This document shows, piece after piece, positions 17,214 to 25,559 of a stretch of 64,000 nucleotides of DNA. How positions within the stretch are numbered: the first letter of the stretch is position 1; every line of letters starts with the position of its first letter. The translations under genes and the position numbers were made by a program. The stretch comes from Rhodopseudomonas sp. P2A-2r. GTDB taxonomy: Bacteria; Pseudomonadota; Alphaproteobacteria; Rhizobiales; Xanthobacteraceae. The notes under the pieces were generated by a model. It had not been told where the DNA came from. It was given only the letters and a program-made list of their open reading frames with translations, and did not search any database. Location: NCBI RefSeq assembly GCF_026015985.1, contig NZ_CP110389.1, positions 2,698,001 to 2,762,000 of the forward strand, in the 5' to 3' direction.

Positions 17214-17981
17214 ATGAGCCGTCGACGTCGCATTTATGAAGGCAAGGCCAAGGTTCTTTATGAAGGACCGGAGCCCGGAACCCTGATTCAGCACTTCAAG
17301 GACGATGCGACCGCGTTCAACGCGAAGAAGCACCAGATCATCGAGGGCAAGGGTGTCCTCAACAACCGGATCTCGGAATACCTGTTTCAGCATCTGAACG
17401 ACATCGGGGTGCCCACCCACTTCATCCGCCGCCTCAACATGCGCGAGCAATTGATTCGCGAAGTCGAGATCGTGCCGCTGGAAGTGGTGGTGCGGAACGT
17501 GGCCGCGGGATCGCTGTCGCAGCGCCTCGGCATCGAGGAAGGCACCCAGCTGCCGCGCTCGATCATCGAGTTCTATTACAAGAACGACCAGCTCAACGAC
17601 CCGATGGTCTCGGAAGAGCACATCACCGCGTTCGGCTGGGCCACGCCGCAGGAAATCGATGACATCATGGCGCTGGCCATCCGCGTCAACGACTTCCTCA
17701 CCGGGCTGTTCCTGGGCATCGGCATCCGCCTCGTCGACTTCAAGATGGAGTGCGGCCGGCTGTTCGAGAACGACATGATGCGCATCATCGTCGCCGACGA
17801 GATCTCGCCGGATTCCTGCCGGTTGTGGGACATCAAGTCGAACGAGAAGCTCGACAAGGACCGCTTTCGCCGGGATCTCGGCGGCGTGCTGGAAGCGTAC
17901 ACCGAAGTGGCAAAACGCCTCGGCATTCTCGCCGAGAACGAGCGCCCGATGGGCACCGGCCCGGTGCTGGTGAAGAGCTGA
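17214..17981 (+). CDS. purC: phosphoribosylaminoimidazole-succinocarboxamide synthase
   Basis: It joins CAIR and aspartate using ATP to make SAICAR in purine synthesis. The protein has 255 residues. Landmarks are [12 protein letters not shown] (ATP-binding), [34 protein letters not shown], and [12 protein letters not shown] with [15 protein letters not shown] (substrate/Mg2+ site). ATG 17214 (MSRRRR) gives the usual length in related genera; ATG 17184 is upstream in frame. It heads the purC-purS-purQ cluster. Confidence 0.97.
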   Translation: MSRRRRIYEGKAKVLYEGPEPGTLIQHFKDDATAFNAKKHQIIEGKGVLNNRISEYLFQHLNDIGVPTHFIRRLNMREQLIREVEIVPLEVVVRNVAAGSLSQRLGIEEGTQLPRSIIEFYYKNDQLNDPMVSEEHITAFGWATPQEIDDIMALAIRVNDFLTGLFLGIGIRLVDFKMECGRLFENDMMRIIVADEISPDSCRLWDIKSNEKLDKDRFRRDLGGVLEAYTEVAKRLGILAENERPMGTGPVLVKS

Positions 17982-17984
17982 GCT

Positions 17985-18083
17985 TTCCTCATGGTTCGAG
18001 ACGCGTCGCTGTGCGACGCGCCTCGCTATGAGGGACCTTCATCCTGAGGAGCGGGCGAAGCCCGCGTCTCGAAGGATGAGGAT
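17985..18083. repeat. double palindrome, family E, between purC and purS
   Basis: Two adjoining hairpins: 17988-18034 (CCTCATGGTTCGAGACGCG paired with CGCGCCTCGCTATGAGG) and 18040-18078 (CATCCTGAGGAGCGGGC paired with GCCCGCGTCTCGAAGGATG). The CCTCATCCTGAGGAGC...TCTCGAAGGATGAGG type is a very common extragenic repeat in Bradyrhizobium relatives (from memory). It sits within a likely transcription unit. Confidence 0.7.
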
Positions 18084-18134
18084 GTTGCGGTGTATTCTCC
18101 CGCGTCAGGCGGGGACAAACAGGTTAAGTCGACC

Positions 18135-18377
18135 ATGAAAGCGCGCGTTACCGTCACACTGAAAAACGGCATCCTGGATCCGCAGGGCAAGGCCATCGAG
18201 GGCGCATTGAAGTCGCTCGGCGTCGAGGGCATCGCCTCCGTGCGCCAGGGCAAGGTGTTCGACATCGAAATCCCCGGCGGAGACAAGGCCAAGGCCGAGG
18301 CGGCCCTCAAGGCCGCCGCCGACAAGCTGTTGGCGAACACCGTGATCGAGAATTATGCTATCGAGGTGCAGGGGTAG
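18135..18377 (+). CDS. purS: FGAM synthase small subunit PurS
   Basis: An 80-residue protein that dimerises and bridges PurQ to PurL in the three-part formylglycinamidine ribonucleotide synthase. MKARVTVTLKNGILDPQGKAIEGALKSLGVEGI and VRQGKVFDIEI are diagnostic. It carries the ferredoxin-like beta-alpha-beta fold with normal family length. ATG 18135 is taken because it starts the conserved sequence. It is followed by two small coiled-coil genes rather than directly by purQ. Confidence 0.95.
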   Translation: MKARVTVTLKNGILDPQGKAIEGALKSLGVEGIASVRQGKVFDIEIPGGDKAKAEAALKAAADKLLANTVIENYAIEVQG

Positions 18378-18395
18378 ACTTCCGGAGATCGGGTC

Positions 18396-18656
18396 ATGGC
18401 TGAGATCAGCAGTGAGTTGATTTATGAAGTACCGAAGTCGTTGCAGCGCGACGTCTCGCAAGTCAGAAGCGAGATCGGCGAGGTCAAGCAGCAGGTGCAT
18501 GCGTTACAGCTGTCTCAGAACGCCATTCGCCAGGAAGTAGTCGGTGTCCATACCGAGCTGGCTGGGATTCACGCCACCCTTGTTCGTCATGAACATCAGC
18601 TCGATCGCATCGAACGGCGCCTTGAACTGAACGATACTCCGTCCATGACGGCGTGA
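18396..18656 (+). CDS. small coiled-coil protein in the pur cluster
   Basis: An 86-residue protein with no recognised family. Residues about 17-78 are a continuous heptad pattern (LQRDVSQVRSEIGEVKQQVHALQ, then HATLVRHEHQLDRIERRLEL), predicting a long coiled coil. There is no signal or membrane segment. It starts 18 bases after purS with CGGAGATCG upstream, and its stop overlaps the next start (GTGA). Placement between purS and purQ suggests co-expression with the FGAM synthase, but a functional link is only inference. Confidence 0.7.
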   Translation: MAEISSELIYEVPKSLQRDVSQVRSEIGEVKQQVHALQLSQNAIRQEVVGVHTELAGIHATLVRHEHQLDRIERRLELNDTPSMTA

Positions 18657-18853
18657 CAGCCGTCATGGACGAGATTTCGAAACAGCAAATTCTCGAAATG
18701 TTGTACGAGATTCATGATGGCATGGACCGAATGGACGCCAAGCTGCACGAAAATCTCGTCCTGTTGAGAACGATCAATTACGAAATGGAACTGGGCCTGC
18801 AGCAGATAGCCCAAGCCAGGTCCAGCTATTCTGAAAGAGTCGCTTCATCATGA
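18653..18853 (+). CDS. second small helical protein in the pur cluster
   Basis: A 66-residue protein. Heptad-like segments ([45 protein letters not shown]) predict a helical hairpin or coiled coil, with many Met and no Cys. GTG 18653 overlaps the upstream stop; ATG 18665 (MDEISKQQ) is an equally good start. Its own stop overlaps purQ's ATG (ATGA at 18850-18853). The double overlap argues for translational coupling of the pair with purQ. Function unknown. Confidence 0.65.
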   Translation: MTAVMDEISKQQILEMLYEIHDGMDRMDAKLHENLVLLRTINYEMELGLQQIAQARSSYSERVASS

Positions 18854-19551
18854 AATCCGCCGTCCTCGTCTTCCCCGGCATCAACCGCGAGCGCGACATG
18901 GCGCGCGCCCTGAAACTGGCATCCGGCCAGGACGCCACCATGGTGTGGCATGCCGACACCGCGCTACCTGCGGGCACCGACCTTGTCGTGGTGCCCGGCG
19001 GCTTCTCCTATGGCGACTATCTGCGCTGCGGCGCCATTGCGGCGCGTTCGCCGGTCATGGATGCGGTGCGCGCCTTTGCGGCCGATGGTGGCCTGGTGCT
19101 CGGCGTCTGCAACGGCTTCCAGATCCTGTGCGAGTCGGGATTGCTGCCGGGCATCTTGATGCGCAACGCCAGGCTGAAATTCATTTGCCATGACGTGCAC
19201 CTGCGCGTCGAGCGCTCCGACACCGCCTTCACCCGCGGCTACAATGCCGGCCAGGTGATCCGCGTGCCGATCGCCCATGGCGAGGGCAACTACACCGCCG
19301 ACGCTGAGACCCTGAAGCGTCTCGAGGGCGATGGCCGCGTGCTGTACCGCTATTGCAGCCCGGCCGGCGAAGTCGGTGACCTGCATAATATCAACGGCGC
19401 CGCGCAGTCCATCGCCGGCATCGTCAACGAAAAAGGCAATGTGCTCGGTATGATGCCGCATCCGGAAAACCACGTTGAAGACATCATGGGCTGCACCGAC
19501 GGGCGCGGGCTGTTCGCTGGCCTCGTCGCGCAGCTGGAGCGCGCGGCGTGA
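18850..19551 (+). CDS. purQ: FGAM synthase glutaminase subunit PurQ
   Basis: It releases ammonia from glutamine for PurL in the fourth step of purine synthesis. The protein has 233 residues with a class I glutamine amidotransferase fold: nucleophile Cys87 in GVCNGFQ, and the His/Glu pair in [29 protein letters not shown] is typical. It starts at ATG 18850, four bases into the overlap with the upstream small gene, and its stop overlaps GTG 19548 of the next gene (GTGA). Confidence 0.97.
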   Translation: MKSAVLVFPGINRERDMARALKLASGQDATMVWHADTALPAGTDLVVVPGGFSYGDYLRCGAIAARSPVMDAVRAFAADGGLVLGVCNGFQILCESGLLPGILMRNARLKFICHDVHLRVERSDTAFTRGYNAGQVIRVPIAHGEGNYTADAETLKRLEGDGRVLYRYCSPAGEVGDLHNINGAAQSIAGIVNEKGNVLGMMPHPENHVEDIMGCTDGRGLFAGLVAQLERAA

Positions 19552-20513
19552 ACGCAATCGTGTTGAAGATCGTCGCCGCCGCGGCCGTCGCCGCCTTCAC
19601 CGCGGTGACCGCGCAGGCGCAGGACTTCCCCAAGCGCGCCATTACCATGATCGTGCCGTTCGCGGCCGGCGGCACCTCCGACGTGATCGCCCGCGTCGTC
19701 GCCGAGCAGATGGCCCGCAATCTCGGCCAGCCGATCATTCTGGAGAACGTGGTTGGCGCCGGCGGCTCCACCGCGCTGGCCCGCGCCGCGCGCGCCGAGC
19801 CCGACGGCTACACCATCGCCATCGGCAATGCCGGCACCTCTGCGGCCACCTACACCATCTATCCCAAGCTGCCGTTCACGCCGGACTCGTTCGTGCCGAT
19901 CGGCATGGTGGCCAAGACGTTCGGCATCGTCGCGCTGCGCAAGGATTTCCCGGCGGCGACGCTGAAGGATTTCATCGCTTACGCCAAGGCCAATCCCGGC
20001 AAGGTCAACCTCGGCCACGCCGGCGTCGGCTCGTCGAACTACCTGATCTGCAAGAGTTTTGTCGCAGCTGCCGGCATCGACGTGACCTTGGTCGGCTATC
20101 GCGGCGCGGCGCCGGCGCTGACCGACGCCATCGGCGGCCAGATCGACGGTGTCTGCGACAGCGCCGCTTCGGTCTCGCAGGCCATCGACGACAAATTGGT
20201 GCGCGGCATCGTGGTCGGCTCGACCGTGCGGCTCGGCTCGCTGCCGGATCTGCCGACTTCGGCGGAAGCCGGTCTGCCGGAGTTCGAGGCCCAGGGCTGG
20301 AACGGGCTGTTCGCGCCGAAGGGCACGCCGCCGGAGATCGTCGCCAAGCTCAACGCGTCGGCGCGCAACGCGGTGGAAAGCGACGCCGTGAAGAAGCGCT
20401 TCGTCGATCTGTCCACCGTGGCGCCTGACGTCAACGAGCACACGCCCGAGGTACTGCAGCAACTGGTGACGCGCGATGTCGCCAAGTATCGCGAGATGCT
20501 GAAAGAGAAGTAG
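19548..20513 (+). CDS. Bug-family (tripartite tricarboxylate) periplasmic binding protein
   Basis: A 321-residue receptor. The signal peptide is residues 1-24 (cleavage near AQA|QD). [48 protein letters not shown] is the family hallmark, and residues such as [19 protein letters not shown] line the ligand cleft. These proteins bind small carboxylates or nicotinate-like compounds. No TctA/TctB membrane partners are nearby, so it is an orphan receptor. GTG 19548 overlaps the purQ stop, which makes it an unusual tail to a purine operon. Confidence 0.85.
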   Translation: MNAIVLKIVAAAAVAAFTAVTAQAQDFPKRAITMIVPFAAGGTSDVIARVVAEQMARNLGQPIILENVVGAGGSTALARAARAEPDGYTIAIGNAGTSAATYTIYPKLPFTPDSFVPIGMVAKTFGIVALRKDFPAATLKDFIAYAKANPGKVNLGHAGVGSSNYLICKSFVAAAGIDVTLVGYRGAAPALTDAIGGQIDGVCDSAASVSQAIDDKLVRGIVVGSTVRLGSLPDLPTSAEAGLPEFEAQGWNGLFAPKGTPPEIVAKLNASARNAVESDAVKKRFVDLSTVAPDVNEHTPEVLQQLVTRDVAKYREMLKEK

Positions 20514-20613
20514 GGCGCAGCGCGCTCCCGTGTCTCGGGCGCGCCGCAGCTGCCTCCTGCTGGCCTGAAACTTGCTGGTTTCTCCCCGCCATTTCCCCAG
20601 CGCCGGAGAGACC

Positions 20614-22212
20614 ATGCTCATTCGTCATGCTGCCAAAGCCATCGCCATCACCGCCGTGCTGCTCGCGCAACCAGCGCTTGCGAAAACCACGCTGCGCATC
20701 GCCATGACCGCCGCCGACGTGCCCACCGCCACCGGCCTGCCCAATAACGGTTTCGAGGGCATGCGCTTCATGGGCTACCCGATCTTCGAGGGGCTGGTGC
20801 TGTGGGACCTCAGCAGGACGGACCAGCTCGCCGGATTGCGGCCGGGGCTGGCGGAAACATGGGAGCAGGACCCAGCCGACAAGAAGACCTGGATTTTCCA
20901 TTTGCGCAAAGGCGTGAAATTCCATGACGGCAGCGATTTCAACGCCGACGCCGTGATCTGGAATCTGGACCGTTATTTCAAGAACGACAGCCCGCAATTC
21001 GAGGTCGCGGCGTCGGCCATGTCGCGGGCCCGCGTGCCCTTGATGGGCGCCTACAGGAAGATCGACGATAGCACTGTGGCAATCTCGACCACGACTGCGG
21101 CGTCGTATTTCCCCTACATGGCGGTGTACCTGCTGTTCACCTCGCCTGCGTCTTTCGCCAAGGCCGGCGACTGGGCCAAGGTCGCGACATTGCCGGCGGC
21201 GGGCACCGGTCCGTTCAAGATCACCAAAGTGGTGCCGCGCGAGCGCGTCGAGCTCGCCCGCAACGACGGCTACTGGGACGCACAGAAGAAGGCCAAGGTC
21301 GACAACGTCGTGCTGATGCCCATCCCGGAATCCAATGCGCGGCTCGCGGCGTTGCGATCCGGCCAGGTCGACTGGATCGAGGTGCCGCCGCCGGACGGCA
21401 TTGCCTCGTTGAAGTCGGCCGGCTTCACCATCACCACCGGCTCCTATCCGCATGTCTGGCCGTGGTTCTACAACATCGGCGCCGCTAACAGCCCGTTCAA
21501 GGATGTGAAAGTCAGGCAGGCGCTGAACTACTGCGTTGACCGCGAAGGCCTGGTGTCGCTGCTGTCAGGCACCGCTGAACCGTCGGCGGGGTGGCTGAAG
21601 GCCAGCGATCCCAACTTCGGCAGCCCCGTGAACCGCTACAGGTTCGATCCGGCCAAGGGCAAGGCTCTGCTCGCGGAGGCCGGATTCACCGCCGCCAAGC
21701 CGCTCTCGTTCAAGGTGCAGGTCTCGTCGTCCGGCTCCGGCCAGATGCTGCCGCTGCCGATGAACGAATTCCTGCAGCAGAACCTCAAGGACGCCTGCAA
21801 TGTCACGGTCGAGTTCGACGTCATCGAATGGAATGTGCTGCTTGGCAATGCCCGCGCTACGCCTGAGGCACCGGCGCTGAAAGGCGCCATGGCGCTCAAC
21901 ATCTCGTCGCCGTCGTCCGACGTCGGCATCATGGCGCGCTATTTTGCCGCCGCCAACTTCTCGCCCAACGGCTTCAATTTCGAGCAGTGGAAGGACGACG
22001 AATTCGAGGCCGCGCTCAAGACCATGGCCGAGGCGACGGACCCCACGGTGATCGCTGCCAACACGCGCAAGGCGCATGAGCGGCTGGTCGACAATCCGCC
22101 GTGGCTGTACATCGTCCACGACCTCAACCCGCGCGCCATGAGCACCAAGGTGAAGGGCTTCGTCTCGCCGCAGTCGTGGTTCGTCGACCTGACGCTGGTG
22201 AGCGTGCAGTAG
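20614..22212 (+). CDS. peptide/nickel-type ABC transporter substrate-binding protein (SBP_bac_5)
   Basis: A 532-residue DppA/OppA-like receptor. The signal peptide is about 1-21 (AQPALA|K). YPIFEGLVLWDLSRTDQLAGLRPGLAETWEQDPADKKTWIFHLRKGVKFHDGSDFNADAV is diagnostic (abridged here: LRPGLAETWE, FHLRKGVKFHDG). Permease and ATPase genes are absent, so this is an orphan receptor or works with a system elsewhere. CGGAGAG precedes ATG 20614. The ligand could be a peptide, opine or metal chelate and is not deducible. Confidence 0.85.
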   Translation: MLIRHAAKAIAITAVLLAQPALAKTTLRIAMTAADVPTATGLPNNGFEGMRFMGYPIFEGLVLWDLSRTDQLAGLRPGLAETWEQDPADKKTWIFHLRKGVKFHDGSDFNADAVIWNLDRYFKNDSPQFEVAASAMSRARVPLMGAYRKIDDSTVAISTTTAASYFPYMAVYLLFTSPASFAKAGDWAKVATLPAAGTGPFKITKVVPRERVELARNDGYWDAQKKAKVDNVVLMPIPESNARLAALRSGQVDWIEVPPPDGIASLKSAGFTITTGSYPHVWPWFYNIGAANSPFKDVKVRQALNYCVDREGLVSLLSGTAEPSAGWLKASDPNFGSPVNRYRFDPAKGKALLAEAGFTAAKPLSFKVQVSSSGSGQMLPLPMNEFLQQNLKDACNVTVEFDVIEWNVLLGNARATPEAPALKGAMALNISSPSSDVGIMARYFAAANFSPNGFNFEQWKDDEFEAALKTMAEATDPTVIAANTRKAHERLVDNPPWLYIVHDLNPRAMSTKVKGFVSPQSWFVDLTLVSVQ

Positions 22213-22294
22213 CAAGCGGCGCTTCCGCCTGTCCCCGCATCCGGCACAAAACCGGCCCCACCGCGTTGCCTTCCGGATATACGGGGGCAACCAT

Positions 22295-23071
22295 TTGAAT
22301 TCAGTCGGACGAATTGCACAGATCTGGCGGCATCCGGTGAGTTCGCTCGGCGGAGAGCGGGTGACGAGCACCATCGTCAGCGTGGACGGTATCGTCAACG
22401 ACCGCCGCTTCACGCTGATCGATGCTGAGACCGGTGCGCCGGCCGCGCCGGAAAAGCATGTCCGATGGCGCAAGGCCCTGCATCTGGGGGCGCGCTGGGA
22501 TGCCGGAAAAATGCCAACGATCGCCTTTCCGGACGGCACGTGTTTCGCGGTCAACGACGGCGCGCTCAATGCAACGTTATCGGATTACTTCGAATTCGCG
22601 GTCGCGGTCGCGGCGCACGGGCCGGTCGAGGGGCATCCGGATTTTCCGCAGACCGAATACCGGCACGCGCATTTTCCCATGCACGTGCTGACCACGGCAT
22701 CGCTGCAGCGCCTCGCGGAATTGCGCCAGATCGAAGCCGTCGATGTCCGGCGTTTCCGCCCGACGGTGCTGATCGACACCGGCGATATCAGCGGTTTCGT
22801 GGAGAAACAATGGGTCGGCCGGAACATGCGGGTCGGCGCAGTCGCGGTGCAGGCTATCGAAGAAACGACGCGTTGCGGCATGACCTTTGTCGCGCAGCCG
22901 GGCGTCGAGGACGATCCGGAAATCCTTCGCAGCATCCTTCGCAACAACAAGCGCCACCTCGGCATCAACTGTAACGTCGGTGGCGCCGGCTTCCTTCATG
23001 AAGGCGACGAGGTGTTTGTCGGGGGAGCGCCTGATCATGCGTCGTCGAGCATCAGCGCCGGTTCGCGCTGA
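22295..23071 (+). CDS. MOSC domain protein (YcbX-like)
   Basis: A 258-residue protein. An N-terminal MOSC beta-barrel (VGRIAQIWRHPVSSLGGERV, VDGIVNDRRFTLID) is followed by a MOSC core (RFRPTVLIDTG, FVEKQWVGRNMRVGAVAVQ, TRCGMTFVAQPGVEDDPEILRSI). The cysteine in the RCGMT motif corresponds to the conserved MOSC cysteine, which can coordinate molybdenum cofactor in mARC/YcbX-type N-hydroxylamine reductases. No ferredoxin domain is attached. The start is TTG 22295; no in-frame ATG fits. Its 3' end overlaps the convergent FAD-protein gene by 37 bases. Confidence 0.8.
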   Translation: MNSVGRIAQIWRHPVSSLGGERVTSTIVSVDGIVNDRRFTLIDAETGAPAAPEKHVRWRKALHLGARWDAGKMPTIAFPDGTCFAVNDGALNATLSDYFEFAVAVAAHGPVEGHPDFPQTEYRHAHFPMHVLTTASLQRLAELRQIEAVDVRRFRPTVLIDTGDISGFVEKQWVGRNMRVGAVAVQAIEETTRCGMTFVAQPGVEDDPEILRSILRNNKRHLGINCNVGGAGFLHEGDEVFVGGAPDHASSSISAGSR

Positions 23072-24729
23072 TCGGCTGAGACATCGTCGAGGATCGCCTT
23101 TGACACCACTTCACCGATCTCGTGGGCGCTGGTGATGCCCTGCACGAACGGCAGCTTGTGCAGCAGGAACGAGATCGCCGCACAGTACAACCGGTTGCAC
23201 AGGTTGGCCGCGAATTTCGGGCGGAAGGCCGCATCGAGATCGATGCCGCCGGTGCGGGTGAACGCGGCTTCGTCGGACTCGTCGAGGATCAGCACGCCCT
23301 CGGGCGTCGCCGCCTGCTTGATCACGCCCTGTTCGATCAGACCCGGAAACGGCATGTCCCGCGCCGACATGGACGCCTGGCCGGTGGCATCGATGAAGGC
23401 GTCGAAGGCGACGCGCCTGCCGTCGAAATGCACCGCGGCGCCCCGGGCGACGCCGTCGGCATCGAGCTTGTAGTCGCGGCCGAGCTTCAGGATCTCCAGT
23501 CTGCCGGCGCGGCGCAGCGCCAGCAGCCGCTGGATCGACTGGTGCGGCACCGTGGCGTAGTCGTCGACGAACACGCTCTTGAACTTGCCGTGGAATCGCT
23601 TGAGATCGTCCTGGTCGAGATGCGGCACCGCGCGCGCGATGATCTCGTGCATGCGCAGGATCGCATACCGCCATGGCACCGTATAATGATCGCGCTTGTT
23701 CTGCTCGGCCTCGGCGAGGTTGGCAGCGGCCCAGGTGAACGGATCGGCGGCCTCGCGTTCGGCGAAATAGGCATCGGCAAGGGTGTCGACGGTGACCAGC
23801 GCCAGTCCGATCTTCGCGGCATAGTCCGGGTCGCAGGCCACCAGTTCAGCCCTGAACAACTCGAACACATCGTCGAGCAGGTTGGCGCAGCCGCGCTCGA
23901 TCAGCGCGTTGACAGCCTCGGGGGTACAAACCTGCAGCGGCGTGTAAGGATATTCGCAATAGAAGTCGGCCTCGGGCAGCAGGCCCTTGCGCGACATCAG
24001 CGCAGCGTGAAAGCCCTCGCCGTCGGCGGAAGCCTGGTACTGCAGCTGGCCGCCAGCGTCGAGGTAGAACACCCCGTGCGCCGTGGCCACGGTGATCAGC
24101 GCATCGATGGCGCTGAGCGAGGTGCCGAGAATGCCGACGTGACACGGCCCGATGGTCTTCAGCGCCGGCGCCGGCCACGGTGACATGAAATAGCCGGGCC
24201 TAATCTCGGTGCTCTCCGGCCAGTTGTGGCCGGTCGCCATGACCACGTGGTCGAAGGCGTAATCCTTGCGGGCGCCGTCCGGCATGGTCACTTCGAGCTG
24301 GATATCGGCTTCGCGCAGCCGGATGTCGACGACGCGGTGACGCGACTTGACGTCGATGCTGTGGCCGCGAGCGATGCCGATTTCGATCAGTTGCTGGAAT
24401 TGCGACTGCAGGAATTCGCCGAGCACCACGCGCGGATAGAATTCGCGCTCCCGGATGTTGGCACTCGCTACGTTGAGCCGCTGCAGCTCAGCGTCCGGTT
24501 GGCGACGCAGCCATTCCACCAGGGTCTCGCAGATCGGCGGCAGCTCGATGCTGGCGATGTTGGCCAGCATCGCCTGGTCGTTGATGTCGGGATGGTACGG
24601 CGTGCCCTTGCCGGCATCCGCCTCGACCTCGAAGATTGTGATGGACAACGGCACGGCGGAGCGCACGAGTCCGTGGAGGGTATAGATGCCGGTCGGACCC
24701 GAGCCGATGATGGCGACTTTGGTCGTCAT
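23035..24729 (-). CDS. FAD/NAD(P)-binding protein (FAD_NAD_binding_9 type)
   Basis: A 564-residue flavoprotein. The Rossmann dinucleotide site is at the extreme N-terminus (MTTKVAIIGSGPTGIYTLHGL), with a second nucleotide motif at about 220 (VGILGTSLSAIDALI). HVVMATGHNWPE and FIDATGQASMSARDMPFPGLIEQGV are typical of the YdhS/HcaD-like group, whose members include putative N-hydroxylases and oxidoreductases of unknown substrate. ATG 24729 is the clear family start. It is convergent with and overlaps the MOSC gene. Confidence 0.82.
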   Translation of the reverse strand: MTTKVAIIGSGPTGIYTLHGLVRSAVPLSITIFEVEADAGKGTPYHPDINDQAMLANIASIELPPICETLVEWLRRQPDAELQRLNVASANIREREFYPRVVLGEFLQSQFQQLIEIGIARGHSIDVKSRHRVVDIRLREADIQLEVTMPDGARKDYAFDHVVMATGHNWPESTEIRPGYFMSPWPAPALKTIGPCHVGILGTSLSAIDALITVATAHGVFYLDAGGQLQYQASADGEGFHAALMSRKGLLPEADFYCEYPYTPLQVCTPEAVNALIERGCANLLDDVFELFRAELVACDPDYAAKIGLALVTVDTLADAYFAEREAADPFTWAAANLAEAEQNKRDHYTVPWRYAILRMHEIIARAVPHLDQDDLKRFHGKFKSVFVDDYATVPHQSIQRLLALRRAGRLEILKLGRDYKLDADGVARGAAVHFDGRRVAFDAFIDATGQASMSARDMPFPGLIEQGVIKQAATPEGVLILDESDEAAFTRTGGIDLDAAFRPKFAANLCNRLYCAAISFLLHKLPFVQGITSAHEIGEVVSKAILDDVSADQREPALMLDDA

Positions 24730-24905
24730 GCCACCCGGCTCCGGGCATCCGAAAATATGCGAAGCTTGAACATTGAAATGAATATCCTGGACTGCCGCTG
24801 CGCCCAATCCAGCGCGCGGACTGTTCAGAATAGGGGACGAATAAAGGGCGAATTGGTTCCACCGCGCCCGATGACCGCCTCGGTGCGCCGGTACGGGCCG
24901 CCCCG

Positions 24906-25379
24906 CTATACCGCCGGCCTGTCCTTCTTCTTCACCCGCTTGATGGTGCCGGAAAACGAGAACAGCCTGCGCTCGCCCGAACGCAGCATGCCGCGCAAAA
25001 AGATCAGCGAGCCGCCGATCCGGGTCATTTCGCCATCGCATTCGATCAACTCGCCGAGCTTCGCCGCATCGAGGAATTCGCAGGCGAACGACACGGTGAT
25101 GCCCGGGCCGCGCAATTCGCGCGAGGCCAGCGCGAACAGGCAGTAATCGGCGAAGGTCATGTAGCAGCCGCCGTGCACGTTCCTCATGCCATTGAGGTGC
25201 TTGGCCTCGACCCGGAACGCGCAGTTGACCCGGCCGTCGGCCTCGACCTTGTGCCAGAACGGCCCGGACACTGATTCGAAGGAATCCCGCTTCCAGGTGG
25301 TCCAGCCGGCGAATTCGCCCTCGGTGGCGGTATAGGCGTCGGCGTGGAACGGGATGGTGGCGTCGACAGGCACATTCAC
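24906..25379 (-). CDS. PaaI-like hotdog-fold thioesterase
   Basis: A 157-residue protein. The hotdog signature is NGMRNVHGGCYMTFADYCLFALAS (nucleophile or base in the central helix), followed by ITVSFACEFLDAAKLGELIECDGEMTRIGGSLIFLRGML. Such proteins hydrolyse acyl-CoA or aryl-CoA thioesters, usually as tetramers. The N-terminal 40 residues (FAGWTTWKRDSFESVSGPFWHK) are common in the alphaproteobacterial branch. It lies on the opposite strand just upstream of purL. Substrate unknown. Confidence 0.85.
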   Translation of the reverse strand: MNVPVDATIPFHADAYTATEGEFAGWTTWKRDSFESVSGPFWHKVEADGRVNCAFRVEAKHLNGMRNVHGGCYMTFADYCLFALASRELRGPGITVSFACEFLDAAKLGELIECDGEMTRIGGSLIFLRGMLRSGERRLFSFSGTIKRVKKKDRPAV

Positions 25380-25559
25380 GGTCTGAACTCCTTGGATTGG
25401 CAGCGAAAAGTGTTAAATCCGGTTCCTAGGCCGGGCGCAAATGCCGGTTTCGCAAGCTGAATCCGTAAAGCCTTGGACTGGGCGGAGGAGAGGGGTAAAA
25501 GCCCTTTTTCCGCTGTTCCCTTCTGCCTCCGAAGAAGCCTCACAAGCGCAAGAGTCCCA

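Noticed and set aside
25490..25540. Possible attenuator before purL (AGGGGTAAAAGCCCTTTTT)
   Set aside because: The stem is only four base pairs, and no purine riboswitch core was recognised; too weak to call.
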